64,000 nucleotides of DNA from Alicyclobacillus herbarius DSM 13609 (GCF_000430585.1 NZ_AUMH01000016.1:1-64000); one strand, 5' to 3'. Positions 37,007 to 46,604 are shown, counted from the stretch's first letter. A program made the numbers and translations. Notes: generated by a model not told the origin, from the sequence alone.

Positions 37007-37715
37007 AAATCTTCGCAAACAATTCGGTCGCCACGAGGTACTCCGCGGCATCACAACACAGGTGCAAGAAAAAGAGGTTGTCGTCGTGATTGGTCCTTCC
37101 GGCAGTGGCAAGAGCACCTTTCTCCGCTGCTTGAACCGGTTGGAACAACCGACATCCGGCAAGATCGTCGTGGTAGGAGAAGAGATCACCCACCCGAAGA
37201 CCAACATTGTACAAGTACGGCAAAAGGTTGGAATGGTCTTTCAACGCTTCAATCTGTTTCAGCATCTAACGGTTTTGGACAACGTGACGATTGGTCCACG
37301 CAAGGTGCAGGGCATGTCGACCGATGAAGCGGAGGCGCTAGCGCGTTCGCTCTTGGCAAAGGTCGGACTGACAGGAAAGGAAACGAGTTATCCCGATCAA
37401 CTATCGGGTGGTCAACAGCAGCGTGTGGCCATCGCCCGGGCGCTGGCGATGCGTCCTAAGGTCATGCTGTTTGACGAACCGACCTCGGCCTTGGACCCCG
37501 AGATGGTCGGGGAAGTCCTGCAGGTCATGAAGGACTTGGCGCGCGAGGGGATGACGATGGTCATTGTGACGCACGAAATGGGCTTTGCCCGCGAGGTAGC
37601 GGACCGTGTGCTCTTTATGGACGAGGGTCTCATTATTGAAGAAGGCCGACCAGAGGCGCTGTTCAACCATCCGCGCGAAGAGCGGACACGCGCCTTTCTG
37701 AGCAAGGTTCTATAA
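36993..37715 (+). CDS. Polar amino-acid ABC transporter, ATP-binding protein
   Basis: The 240-residue GlnQ-type ATPase has Walker [11 protein letters not shown]-loop MVFQRFNLF, signature [15 protein letters not shown], Walker [14 protein letters not shown] and the switch His in VTHEMGF. TTG 36993 follows GAGAGGAGG and lies inside the permease gene, so translation is probably coupled. It completes a standard three-gene importer. Confidence 0.94.
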   Translation: MISVENLRKQFGRHEVLRGITTQVQEKEVVVVIGPSGSGKSTFLRCLNRLEQPTSGKIVVVGEEITHPKTNIVQVRQKVGMVFQRFNLFQHLTVLDNVTIGPRKVQGMSTDEAEALARSLLAKVGLTGKETSYPDQLSGGQQQRVAIARALAMRPKVMLFDEPTSALDPEMVGEVLQVMKDLAREGMTMVIVTHEMGFAREVADRVLFMDEGLIIEEGRPEALFNHPREERTRAFLSKVL

Positions 37716-38106
37716 TACCTGCTCGCATGCTCGCCCCCAATGGGCGAGTGGGGATACATAGTCCGTGTGGCCGATGTAACCGAGCCCAGAGAGAACTTCG
37801 TCTAGGCTGTTGTTGTGTATGCGTACGGGATCGTGTAGCCGTGGGTTAGTATCGCAGGCACTAATCCGGACTATCGCCGTAGCACGAAAGGACTATGTCA
37901 GAAACAGGCCATGTGCGTCTTACTCAGTCTCTTTACAGGCAGTATGGTTGTCATGGGTTCATTCCGATGCGTACCGGAATGAACAAAGTGTGAACGCGCC
38001 CCTGTGAGAGTTGCAAGTGTGATTCGGCGCACTGGCGACGCCTCAGCGCCTCGATATGCTGGAGAACGGGGCGTCAGACTTTTTCACGGAAAGGAGAGAT
38101 GAGGCC
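37716..38106. other. Intergenic region before the quinol oxidase operon
   Basis: No gene is supported. A small hairpin CTCGCCC/GGGCGAG (37730-37748) without a T-run may end the transporter operon. The qox promoter must lie in the second half; I found no clear sigma-A or regulator site. Confidence 0.5.
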
Positions 38107-39057
38107 TTGAAGAGTTGGACACCTAGACGCATGGCGACCATGGGTCTGACGGCTCTAGCACTTCTATTCCTGGCCACTGGATGTGGACCGGAATACATAG
38201 TACTCAATCCTGCCGGACCTGTTGGCCGTGAGGAACTGCATCTGATTGAGTTGTCCACGATTCTCGTGCTCATCGTCATCGTACCCGTAATGGCTTTATT
38301 GGCGTATATCGTCATTCGTTATCGGGATCGACCAGGGAATACAGCCAAATATACGCCCGAATGGTCGGAGAGCAAGGTGCTCGAAGTTGTCTGGTGGGGA
38401 GTCCCGATTGTCATCGTGGGCGTGCTCGGGTACTACACCGGCAAGAGCACCTTTGCACTCGTACAACCTCCAGAACAGGACGTCAAGCCTATCACCATTC
38501 AGGTGACGTCTCTCGACTGGAAATGGTTGTTCCAGTACCCAGACCAAAAAATTGCTACGGTCAACTACTGCGAGATTCCCACCGGGGTACCGGTTCAGTT
38601 TGTGCTCACTTCGGACGCGCCGATGAACTCGTTCTGGGTTCCACAGCTGGGTGGTCAGGAGTATACCATGCCGGGTATGGCGATGCGACTCTGGCTGCAG
38701 GCGGATAAGCCCGGTAGCTACTTCGGCACGGGAGCCAACTTCACAGGTGAAGGCTTTGCCCACATGCACTTCCAGGTGGTTGCGAAGTCGAACAGCGACT
38801 TCAATCAATGGGTTCAGCACGTGAAGTCGACCTCGCCGGCCCTGACCATGGCGGACTACAACAAGTTGAAGCAGCCGAGCACCATGGGAACTGCGTCCTA
38901 TTCGTCGTTCCCGAAAAACTTGTTCGATAAGGTTGTCTGGCAAAACGGTGGCCGTTATATGCCAGACATGATGATGGACCAAGGTCTTGGCGCGTCGATG
39001 AATGGTATGAGCGGCATGGATTCAAACGGATCGAAAAACGCCGGCAGTAATTCCTGA
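38107..39057 (+). CDS. qoxA: Quinol oxidase aa3 subunit II
   Basis: The 316-residue lipoprotein (lipobox ATGC after a hydrophobic signal) has two membrane helices (about 55-75 and 98-115) and a cupredoxin domain. The CuA ligands of cytochrome c oxidases (Cys-x3-Cys, with following His and Met) are not present; the matching loop reads GTGANFTGEGFAHMHF. This identifies a menaquinol-oxidising enzyme. TTG 38107 follows AAGGAGAG. The C-terminal tail is Met/Gly/Asn-rich (MDQGLGASMNGMSGMD). First gene of qoxABCD. Confidence 0.92.
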   Translation: MKSWTPRRMATMGLTALALLFLATGCGPEYIVLNPAGPVGREELHLIELSTILVLIVIVPVMALLAYIVIRYRDRPGNTAKYTPEWSESKVLEVVWWGVPIVIVGVLGYYTGKSTFALVQPPEQDVKPITIQVTSLDWKWLFQYPDQKIATVNYCEIPTGVPVQFVLTSDAPMNSFWVPQLGGQEYTMPGMAMRLWLQADKPGSYFGTGANFTGEGFAHMHFQVVAKSNSDFNQWVQHVKSTSPALTMADYNKLKQPSTMGTASYSSFPKNLFDKVVWQNGGRYMPDMMMDQGLGASMNGMSGMDSNGSKNAGSNS

Positions 39058-39087
39058 TGCAAGACGTACGAAGGGAGTGAACGACCG

Positions 39088-41058
39088 ATGCCAGCGTGGC
39101 TCCATACCTTTGGAGACAAATACCTGATGTGGAACGAGGGTCCATTGATTTGGATCTCGGACGTTCTCATCTTGTTGACTGGACTCGGGATTGTCTTCGT
39201 CCTCACGTACTTTAAAAAGTGGGGATGGCTTTGGCGTGAATGGTTGACGACCGTTGACCATAAGAAAATTGGCATCATGTACATGATTGCCGCCTTGCTG
39301 ATGTTGTTCCGCGGCGGTGTGGACGCATTATTACTGCGCACGCAGCTGGCCGAACCGAACAGTCACTTTTTGAATGCGGAACACTACGACCAGATTTTCA
39401 CGACGCACGGCACGATTATGATTTTGTTCATGGCGATGCCGTTTATCTTTGCTCTGTTTAACATCGCGGTGCCGCTGCAGATTGGCGCGCGCGATGTGGC
39501 CTTCCCATACCTGAATGCCATCAGTTTCTGGCTGTTCTTCTTCGGGGCGCTGCTCCTAAACATTTCCTTCGTCTTCGGTGGCTCACCGGACGCGGGCTGG
39601 GTCAGCTATCCGCCGCTGGCGGGTCCGGAGTTTGATAAGGGCCCCGGTGAGAACTTCTACCTCTTGGCGCTTCAGATTTCAGGTATCGGAAGTATCGGTA
39701 CCGGTATCAACTTCTTGGCGACGATTCTTAAGATGCGTGCGCCAGGAATGACATTGATGAGGCTGCCGTTGTTTACTTGGTCGGTTCTGGCAACTTCGTT
39801 TGTCGTCATCGCTGCGTTCCCGGCCTTGACGGTGGCGTTGGCGTTGTTGCTGCTGGACCGGATTGTGGGCACGCACTTCTTTACGATCGCGCACGGCGGC
39901 GATCCGATGATGTACATCAACCTATTCTGGATTTGGGGTCACCCCGAAGTCTATATCGTTATTATGCCTGCCTTCGGTGTGTTCTCTGAGGTCGTGGCGA
40001 CCTTCTCGCGCAAACGCGTCTTTGGCTATACATCGATGGCTGCGTCGCTGATTCTCATCAGTGTCATCAGCTATTTCGTTTGGGCACACCACTTCTTTAC
40101 GATGGGTGCTGGCGCAGATGTGAACACGTTCTTCGCCGTGGCCTCGATGGCGGTCGCGATTCCGACTGGCGTGAAAATCTTCAACTGGTTGTTGACGATG
40201 TATCGTGGCCGGATTCGCATGGAACTGCCGATGCTTTGGACCATCGCTTTCATACCGTGCTTTGCCATTGGTGGCGCAACCGGCGTCATGTTGGCAGCCG
40301 CGCCGGCTGATTATCAGTATCATAACAGCTACTTCTTGATTGCTCACTTCCACCAGGTTTTGATTGGTGGTACAGTATTCGGCGTTTTGGCGGGCATGTA
40401 CTATTGGTGGCCGAAGATGTTTGGCTTTAAGCTGGATGACCGCCTCGGACGCTGGGCATTCTGGTTCTTTAACATCGGGTTCTATGTTTGCTTCATGCCC
40501 CAGTATGCACTTGGGTTCATGGGCATGCAGCGACGCATCTACGTTTATCCGGCCAATATGGGCTGGACGACGCTGAACCAAATTTCAACCGTCGGGGCTT
40601 ATTTGATGGGCATTGGATTCTTGTTTATCGTGGCTCAGATTGCGTACAGCATTAAGCATGGTGAGCGCGACACGACGGGAGATATTTGGGATGGGCGGAC
40701 GCTGGAATGGTCGTTACCGTCACCGGTTCCGCATTACAACTTTGCGGTCATTCCGACGGTGACTTCGCGAGATGCATGGTGGGAAATGAAGCAAAAAGGT
40801 CAGACGCATGTTTTGCTTCCCTCCAAGGATCAGATTGCTCCCATTCACATGCCGAAAAATTCGGGTCGCCCGTTCATTTTGAGTGCACTGTTCTTCGTGG
40901 CCGGTTTTGGGTTCGTGTTTGAGTGGTTCTGGCTTGCAGCTCTGGGGTTGTTTGGCGTATTCATTTGCCTGGCGTTGCGTGCATTTGAATACGACGACGA
41001 GTACCACATTCCGCCCCATGAGGTCATAGAGACCGAGTCTGCTCTGGGGAGGTTATAA
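39088..41058 (+). CDS. qoxB: Quinol oxidase aa3 subunit I
   Basis: The 656-residue A-family heme-copper oxidase subunit, with about 15 helices, reduces O2 to water and pumps protons. The low-spin heme His is in FTTHGTIMI, the CuB His and cross-linked Tyr in WGHPEVYI, the His pair in WAHHFFT, and the heme pair in AHFHQVL. The Glu in GHPEVY marks the D-channel type. ATG 39088 follows AGGGAGTG. It is larger than subunit I of many cytochrome c oxidases, as is usual in QoxB. Confidence 0.96.
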   Translation: MPAWLHTFGDKYLMWNEGPLIWISDVLILLTGLGIVFVLTYFKKWGWLWREWLTTVDHKKIGIMYMIAALLMLFRGGVDALLLRTQLAEPNSHFLNAEHYDQIFTTHGTIMILFMAMPFIFALFNIAVPLQIGARDVAFPYLNAISFWLFFFGALLLNISFVFGGSPDAGWVSYPPLAGPEFDKGPGENFYLLALQISGIGSIGTGINFLATILKMRAPGMTLMRLPLFTWSVLATSFVVIAAFPALTVALALLLLDRIVGTHFFTIAHGGDPMMYINLFWIWGHPEVYIVIMPAFGVFSEVVATFSRKRVFGYTSMAASLILISVISYFVWAHHFFTMGAGADVNTFFAVASMAVAIPTGVKIFNWLLTMYRGRIRMELPMLWTIAFIPCFAIGGATGVMLAAAPADYQYHNSYFLIAHFHQVLIGGTVFGVLAGMYYWWPKMFGFKLDDRLGRWAFWFFNIGFYVCFMPQYALGFMGMQRRIYVYPANMGWTTLNQISTVGAYLMGIGFLFIVAQIAYSIKHGERDTTGDIWDGRTLEWSLPSPVPHYNFAVIPTVTSRDAWWEMKQKGQTHVLLPSKDQIAPIHMPKNSGRPFILSALFFVAGFGFVFEWFWLAALGLFGVFICLALRAFEYDDEYHIPPHEVIETESALGRL

Positions 41059-41060
41059 CC

Positions 41061-41690
41061 ATGGCGCTGGCGGAAAACCGTGTGTTACGCAAAGGGGATA
41101 CAAGCGCGCTCTCCATTGAATACCAGGATACGCACCAATCCTTGCGTATCTTCGGTTTCTGGCTGTTCCTGTCCACGGACATGCTGCTGTTTGCGTGTCT
41201 GTTCGCCACCTATCTGGTCTTACGTACACACACCGACGGAGGCCCGACACCAAAAGAAATCTTTGATATTCCGGGATTCACGATTGAGACGTTTATCCTT
41301 CTTACCAGTAGCTTCACGGGTGGTTTGGCCACGCTGGCGATGCGTAATGGTCACAAAAAACAGCTGATGGCCTGGCTCATCATCACGATGCTGCTCGGAC
41401 TCGGATTCGTTGGTCTGGAGGTTCAAGAGTTCATCCATGACGTGGCGGAGGGCGCGACTATGCAACGCAGCGCCTTCCTGTCCGCCTTCTTTACCCTGGT
41501 CGGCACGCACGGAAGCCACGTTTCCCTAGGTATCTTGTGGATGTTTGCAACACTGCTCCAGGTCGCCCGGCGAGGTATCACGCATGTGACAGCCCGCAAG
41601 GTGTTCATTGTCAATCTTTACTGGCACTTCCTTGACGTGGTCTGGGTGTTTATTTTCACGGTCGTCTACTTGTCTGGGGTGGTGATGTAA
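41061..41690 (+). CDS. qoxC: Quinol oxidase subunit III
   Basis: The 209-residue five-helix protein has FGFWLFLSTDMLLFACLF, the loss-tolerant FTLVGTHGSHVSLGILW and a C-terminal YWHFLDVVWVFIF, the common subunit III motifs. ATG 41061 follows AGGTTATAACC, two bases after the qoxB stop, and the stop is one base before qoxD, so the genes are co-translated. Confidence 0.95.
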   Translation: MALAENRVLRKGDTSALSIEYQDTHQSLRIFGFWLFLSTDMLLFACLFATYLVLRTHTDGGPTPKEIFDIPGFTIETFILLTSSFTGGLATLAMRNGHKKQLMAWLIITMLLGLGFVGLEVQEFIHDVAEGATMQRSAFLSAFFTLVGTHGSHVSLGILWMFATLLQVARRGITHVTARKVFIVNLYWHFLDVVWVFIFTVVYLSGVVM

Positions 41691-41691
41691 A

Positions 41692-42012
41692 ATGGAACGA
41701 GGGACCCAGGCTTCTCACCACGGGCACCATTCACCGACGCTTTATATTGTCGGGTACGTGCTATCGCTCGTCTTGACCGCCATTTCCTTTACGTTGGCGC
41801 TGACCCATGCGATGGCGTTGGGCCCGATGATGTGGATCTTGATGATTCTGGCGGGGCTGCAAATCCTAGTTCAGCTGTTTTTCTTCATGCACGTGACAGA
41901 GGGAGACGGACCGCCTTACCATTCGCTGACTCTGTTCGTCGGTCTGATCTTCACCTTTGCCATCTGCCTGATGTCCATCTGGATTATGACCTTTCATTAT
42001 CAATCGTACTGA
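41692..42012 (+). CDS. qoxD: Quinol oxidase subunit IV
   Basis: The 106-residue three-helix protein stabilises the CuB site during assembly. It has a His-rich N-terminus (HHGHH), then LYIVGYVLSLVLTAISF, LQILVQLFFFMHV and a final helix. Overlap and order match qoxABCD. Confidence 0.93.
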   Translation: MERGTQASHHGHHSPTLYIVGYVLSLVLTAISFTLALTHAMALGPMMWILMILAGLQILVQLFFFMHVTEGDGPPYHSLTLFVGLIFTFAICLMSIWIMTFHYQSY

Positions 42013-42042
42013 CAAATTGGGTGTGGTGTATTTTACCGTCCC

Positions 42043-42101
42043 AAGGGTCGCACACTGGGAAGGGTCGGGTAAGTTTTTCCGGCCCTCCCAATTGGACCCT
42101 T
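42043..42101 (+). promoter_or_regulatory. Nested stem-loop before ctaB
   Basis: AAGGGTC (42043-42049) pairs with GGACCCTT (42094-42101), enclosing a second stem GGGAAGGGTCGG with CCGGCCCTCCC whose loop holds five T residues. It lies between qoxD and ctaB and could be an attenuating terminator or RNA-stability element. Confidence 0.45.
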
Positions 42102-42123
42102 GAATTAGAAAGGAGAATCGTCC

Positions 42124-43053
42124 ATGGCGACGATGTCAGTCGGACGGGCAAATTCGGATACGGACGCCGCTCTGGTGCCGCGCGGCTGGTTGGATACCGT
42201 CAAGGTGTTCGTGGAACTGACCAAGCCGAGAATCATGGTGTTGCTGTTGTTCACTGCGTTCGCCGCGGCGATCGTCGCGCGGGGCGGATTGCCGAGTCTC
42301 AAGGAAACCCTCGTTCTCCTGATTGGCCTGGCGCTCTCCACCGGAGGAGCGGCAGCCGTAAATATGTGGTTTGACCGCGACATTGATGCTGTGATGTCGC
42401 GAACGGCAAAGCGTCCACTTCCGACCGGGCAGGTGTCGGCGACGGCGACCCTGGTATACGGTATCGTGTTGGGCGTCCTGTCGATTGTCGTACTAGCCGT
42501 GTTTGCCAATCCCTTGTCGGCTTTGTTATCGACGGCGGGGTATATCTATTATGCCGTCATCTACACGATGTGGCTGAAGCGAAGCACGCCGCAGAATATC
42601 GTCATTGGCGGCGGGGCAGGGGCGTTTCCGCCGCTCGTGGGATGGGCGGTTGTCACAGGTAACGTCAGTCTCACTGCATGGGCGATGTTTGCCATTGTGT
42701 TCTTCTGGACACCACCGCACTTTTGGGCCCTGGCTCTCTACAAGAATGCGGACTACGTGCGAGCGGGGATTCCGATGATGCCGGCCGTGCGCGGACCGCG
42801 GACCACCAAACGTCAGTGCGTCGGGTACGCAATCCTCTTGCTTGCGGTATCCTTGGTCCCGTATTTTACGGGCTCCGTTCACTTTTGGTACGTGCCCACG
42901 GCCTCGTTTGTCGGTCTGGTGTTCCTGGCGGCAAACGTATGCATGTGGCGGGAGGCCGACGACTCCACGGTGTGGGCGAAACGGACCTTTCTGTGGTCGC
43001 TGTTGGATTTGCCTGCGCTGTTTACGCTCTTGGTTGTCGCGAGTGTCATTTAG
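42124..43053 (+). CDS. ctaB: Protoheme IX farnesyltransferase (heme O synthase)
   Basis: The 309-residue UbiA-family membrane enzyme adds a farnesyl group to heme B, giving heme O. The first Asp motif is NMWFDRDIDAVMSRT with KRPLPTGQVS after it, and the second region is NADYVRAGIPMMP. About nine helices are seen. ATG 42124 follows AAAGGAG. It follows qoxABCD and precedes ctaA, so the cluster makes both the oxidase and its heme A. Confidence 0.94.
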   Translation: MATMSVGRANSDTDAALVPRGWLDTVKVFVELTKPRIMVLLLFTAFAAAIVARGGLPSLKETLVLLIGLALSTGGAAAVNMWFDRDIDAVMSRTAKRPLPTGQVSATATLVYGIVLGVLSIVVLAVFANPLSALLSTAGYIYYAVIYTMWLKRSTPQNIVIGGGAGAFPPLVGWAVVTGNVSLTAWAMFAIVFFWTPPHFWALALYKNADYVRAGIPMMPAVRGPRTTKRQCVGYAILLLAVSLVPYFTGSVHFWYVPTASFVGLVFLAANVCMWREADDSTVWAKRTFLWSLLDLPALFTLLVVASVI

Positions 43054-43152
43054 CTGAGTCTCATTTCGCATCGAGCGACTGGTGCAAAAGCTGAGTTCCG
43101 CTGGTCGAGGAGGACGAGCCACCGGCGGGGATGGTGTACAGGAGGTACCCGT

Positions 43153-44193
43153 ATGAGTATGAACGCTGCGAGACCCATACCCCATGCGGATCGACAGCCG
43201 GAAAAGGGGCGTTTGTTTGGTCTCGCTTTAACAACGCTGATTGTTTTGTTTGTGGCGAATGTGATTGGCTTTACCGATACCGCCACTGGCTCCGTATACG
43301 GATGTGGCCACGATTGGCCGCTCTGCAATGGACAGCTCATTCCGTCCGTATGGTCCGAGCATACGGCCATCGAGTACGCACACCGAGTGAGTGTGTTTTC
43401 GATGGAAGTGTTGCTGGTAGCGGTCGTCGTTGCGGCGTTGCGTTGGTACCGCCATACGCGTTGGGTGCGCATCGCCATCCTCTGGATGGTAATTGGCGTA
43501 GTGTTAGAATCGATTCTCGGGGCTCTGGCTGTGTTCGGCATCAATCCGCCCGCCCTGATGGCGACCCACATGGGGATTGCGCTTCTTGCCTTGGCAGGCC
43601 TGACCATGTTGACCGTGGAGAGCTGGCGAGTCGAAAAGGGACCGCGGCGGGAAATGGAGGATAGGGGAAACCGCCAGGCCAAAGCGTCGAACGGCGCAGA
43701 CGAACGGAGAACCCTATACCGGTGGTCGTGGATTGCCCTGGTTTACTCCTATGTTGCGATTTATGTCGGTTCCTATGTGGCCAGTACGGGCGATGGGGCG
43801 AGCTTTAAGGGCTGGCCCTTGCCGCTGGAATCGTATCAAGCGATGCCCGGGGTGTTTTGGGTCGATGTGTTGCATCGAACCTTGGCGCTCGGTATGTTGC
43901 TTCTGGCGATCCGCTTGGCTGTCCTTGGGTTTCGTATGAAGGGTGTGGCGCCGGGGGCATTCCGGTTGGCCCTTCTGTCGGTAGTACTGGTGTGTTTGCA
44001 GGCTGGCAGCGGCGCCTGGTTAATCGCGTCACATCTTAGTCTTTCCGCGTTTCTGACGCACGTATCGTTCGCGTCGCTCTTGTTTGCCGATTTGTGTGCT
44101 CTGACCACTTTGTCTTCACACCAGTCGGTGTCCGTGGCTACGAGAGAGGCACTTCGACTTGTACCGTTGTACCCCGACCGATCTCGGAGTTAA
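43153..44193 (+). CDS. ctaA: Heme A synthase
   Basis: CtaA oxidises heme O to heme A. The 346-residue, eight-helix protein has the paired Cys in GCGHDWPLCNG and conserved His residues in EYAHRVS, MATHMGIALL, DVLHRTLAL and LTHVSFASL. ATG 43153 follows AGGAGGT. There is an extended hydrophilic loop (about residues 157-190) between the two four-helix halves. The last 56 bp overlap, in antisense, the end of the kinase gene on the other strand. Confidence 0.92.
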   Translation: MSMNAARPIPHADRQPEKGRLFGLALTTLIVLFVANVIGFTDTATGSVYGCGHDWPLCNGQLIPSVWSEHTAIEYAHRVSVFSMEVLLVAVVVAALRWYRHTRWVRIAILWMVIGVVLESILGALAVFGINPPALMATHMGIALLALAGLTMLTVESWRVEKGPRREMEDRGNRQAKASNGADERRTLYRWSWIALVYSYVAIYVGSYVASTGDGASFKGWPLPLESYQAMPGVFWVDVLHRTLALGMLLLAIRLAVLGFRMKGVAPGAFRLALLSVVLVCLQAGSGAWLIASHLSLSAFLTHVSFASLLFADLCALTTLSSHQSVSVATREALRLVPLYPDRSRS

Positions 44194-44923
44194 CCGTGCA
44201 GGTGGCTCCGATGAGTTGACAGCGCTCACGCATGGTTGAGAGGCCGTAATGTCCAGGCGTGACGGGCCTGTCGGTATCAAAGCCGTGGCCATCGTCCTTG
44301 ATGACTACCAGCAAAGCGTGACCGGGTGTGGAATCGGAAACGGTACCAAGCGAATCCGAAGATGGATTTCGCGCGACTTTCTGGAGGTGAATGTTGACCG
44401 CCTGTGCTTTAGCATGTTTACGCACGTTTGCTAAAGCTTCTTGAATAACCTTCAAAATTTGGTTGTTCACGTAGGCGTCGAGCATCGGAAGGGTGCCATC
44501 GACATCTACCGACACCGGGATGTTGTACCGAGATTGAAAGTCCGACGCATAGCGGTAGATATGTCGGACAAGGTCTTCATCCGGGTGCAGGGTGAGATCA
44601 TAAATCGCTTGCCGGAGTTCCAATAAACTTTGATCAAGAATCCGGCTGACTGTTTTCAAATCCTCAAGGTCAATGGCCTGTCCAGCCTCATAGTCTGCGA
44701 CGAGTCGTTTCGTCAGGGAACTGGCGTAGGCGAGGTCCTGCGAGACGCCGTCGTGGAGGTCGCGTGCGAGGCGATGGCGTTCCTGTAAGGTATAGTGCAG
44801 TTCAAGGCGTCGCCGATCCGTTTCGCTGACCGTATACGTGATGCACCCATGTTGGGTGTGTCGCCTGCTTTGAATCGTCTTATCCACTCGACATCCACTC
44901 CGTTCCACCGTAAACCCTTCCAT
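44138..44923 (-). CDS. NarL-type sensor kinase without sensor domain
   Basis: The 261-residue kinase has a HisKA_3 dimerisation region (RHRLARDLHDGVSQDLAY, phosphoacceptor His57) and HATPase motifs VIQEALANVRKHAKA, IKDDGHGFD and HYGLSTMRERC. Nothing upstream of residue 40 resembles a sensor, and there is no membrane segment, so it is soluble and must receive input from another protein or cofactor; Cys11 and Cys27 are the only Cys near the N-terminus. ATG 44923 is the longest start; a GTG about 21 bases later has a better ribosome site. It is divergent from its probable partner at 45121. Confidence 0.85.
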   Translation of the reverse strand: MEGFTVERSGCRVDKTIQSRRHTQHGCITYTVSETDRRRLELHYTLQERHRLARDLHDGVSQDLAYASSLTKRLVADYEAGQAIDLEDLKTVSRILDQSLLELRQAIYDLTLHPDEDLVRHIYRYASDFQSRYNIPVSVDVDGTLPMLDAYVNNQILKVIQEALANVRKHAKAQAVNIHLQKVARNPSSDSLGTVSDSTPGHALLVVIKDDGHGFDTDRPVTPGHYGLSTMRERCQLIGATCTVNSEIGRGTTVQVEVPLS

Positions 44924-45120
44924 CCGAAGTTAAGCATTCCTGGACAGAACGATGGGTTCTCTGCACCTACATTGTAATGAATCGGTTGTCGTGGTGGCCA
45001 GTTGGACCATCATCTTTTCATTGTTCCGACACACTCCGACACGGCGTGATTTCTGCAAACTCCTGCGACAAAGCGGTATGATGATGGATGAGGGTATTGT
45101 AGAAACAGGAGGAAGCACGG

Positions 45121-45807
45121 ATGGGTACAGCAGAGCATGATGCGGCGATTCGGGTCTTAATTGTGGATGACCACGAGCTGTTCCGACAGGGGGTGCGCGC
45201 CATCCTTGACCGGGCCGAGGACATTTCGGTGGTGGGAGAGGCCGGGGATGGGCAGGAGGCTGTGGAAAAGTGTGCGGCTCTTGTCCCAGACATCGTGTTG
45301 ATGGACATCAACATGCCCGTCTGCAATGGACTGGAGGCCACACGACTGATTAAGCGGCAGACGCCGGATGTAGCGATTTTGATTTTGACCGTATCTGACG
45401 CGGAGGAAACCCTGTTCGAAGCGGTGAAGAACGGCGCGGCGGGGTATGTATTAAAAAACGCCAGTCCGTTGGAGGTCCTGGAGGCTGTGCGTCGTGTGCA
45501 TGCCGGAGAACCGGTCATTCCCGGGAACTTGGCGATGCGTATCATCACCGAGCTCAATAATCCCCAGCCGACCAATCCGTCGGATGGGGCGGAAAAACTT
45601 ACGGAAAGGGAAATTGAGGTGCTTCGGCACCTGAGTGTGGGCGCCAGCAATCGCGACATCGCCCGCGCCCTGTTCATTAGCGAAAACACGGTGCGAAACC
45701 ACGTCCGCAACATCTTGGATAAGCTCCATCTGAATAACCGGGCCCAAGCTGCTGCTTATGCCGTTCGTGAGGGTTACACGATTCACAACCCATCGGAGAA
45801 CGAGTGA
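45121..45807 (+). CDS. NarL/LuxR-family response regulator
   Basis: The 228-residue regulator has a receiver domain (VLIVDDHELFRQGV, phospho-Asp62 in VLMDINMP, Lys in YVLKNAS) and a C-terminal LuxR helix-turn-helix (LTEREIEVLRHLSVGASNRDIA). ATG 45121 follows GGAGGAAG. It is divergent from the sensorless kinase at 44138-44923. Targets may include the adjacent oxidase or nitrite genes; no site was identified. Confidence 0.9.
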   Translation: MGTAEHDAAIRVLIVDDHELFRQGVRAILDRAEDISVVGEAGDGQEAVEKCAALVPDIVLMDINMPVCNGLEATRLIKRQTPDVAILILTVSDAEETLFEAVKNGAAGYVLKNASPLEVLEAVRRVHAGEPVIPGNLAMRIITELNNPQPTNPSDGAEKLTEREIEVLRHLSVGASNRDIARALFISENTVRNHVRNILDKLHLNNRAQAAAYAVREGYTIHNPSENE

Positions 45808-45821
45808 TGAAGCCATCAAGC

Positions 45822-46463
45822 TCAGGGGGAGCGCCGTTTTCGCTGCAGTTCTTCCTGTTCGATTTCTGTAAACAAGGCCTCAATCCGAGACAGCTCATCG
45901 GTCGCCTTTTTCAATTCCTGGCTGGTGTGTTCATCGTGCAACGGAAACAACAAGAACCGTATGGCCGCCAAAGACGTACGTATCTCGTTGACCACGGCCC
46001 AGGGTAAGACCTGTGGCTCATGGCCGTCTTGCGTGGTCAAGAGCCGCTGCATGGTTTGCTGTTTTTGCTGCTTATGCCGGAAACCCAGCCAGGCGCTGCA
46101 ACCATAACCGACGCATTGGACTAAAACCGGCGTGATACTCAGCCCGGCGTGCAGTCCAAATCCGATGTCGAGCCCCGTAAAAACGACGCCACAAAGCAAC
46201 GATACTGCGAGTCCGAAAAAGTAACCGAGCGCCCCGACTACCGCAAGTGCTCCAACAAACCAGGCCAATCCGGATACAAGTCCCCAAATACAAAGTCCGA
46301 CCAATGCCAGGGCCATCAACAGATTGAATCGCGTTTGCAAACAATCAATCAGCCACGCGTCCATGCGTGCAAAGAGATGTCTGGGTTCGTGAAACCGATT
46401 GAACTTACTCACGAGCGAAATCACCGGGCTTTCCGAGAGGTTGTTCCTTATCGACCCACCCAT
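45822..46463 (-). CDS. Membrane protein with degenerate kinase H-box
   Basis: The 213-residue protein has three to four membrane helices (about 45-130) and a cytoplasmic tail in which VVNEIRTSLAAIRFLL aligns with the kinase H-box HEIRTPLAAIR, but the phosphoacceptor His is Asn159. A coiled helix (DELSRIEALFTEIEQEEL) follows and no ATPase domain is present. It may be a membrane partner dimerising with a kinase. The start is uncertain; ATG 46463 is used, with the frame open to 46529. It converges with the response regulator gene. Confidence 0.6.
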   Translation of the reverse strand: MGGSIRNNLSESPVISLVSKFNRFHEPRHLFARMDAWLIDCLQTRFNLLMALALVGLCIWGLVSGLAWFVGALAVVGALGYFFGLAVSLLCGVVFTGLDIGFGLHAGLSITPVLVQCVGYGCSAWLGFRHKQQKQQTMQRLLTTQDGHEPQVLPWAVVNEIRTSLAAIRFLLFPLHDEHTSQELKKATDELSRIEALFTEIEQEELQRKRRSP

Positions 46464-46604
46464 CTTATAGACGTTCTTCGGAGATATCCAACCCAGTCTA
46501 CAACATCGTACGGCTTTCAAAACTTTCACTCCAGTTCCAAGGGAACTAGTTCGATGCTAGTCCGAACGGACCATCTGTGTAGGTGGTTCCAGGCCATCTC
46601 GTCA

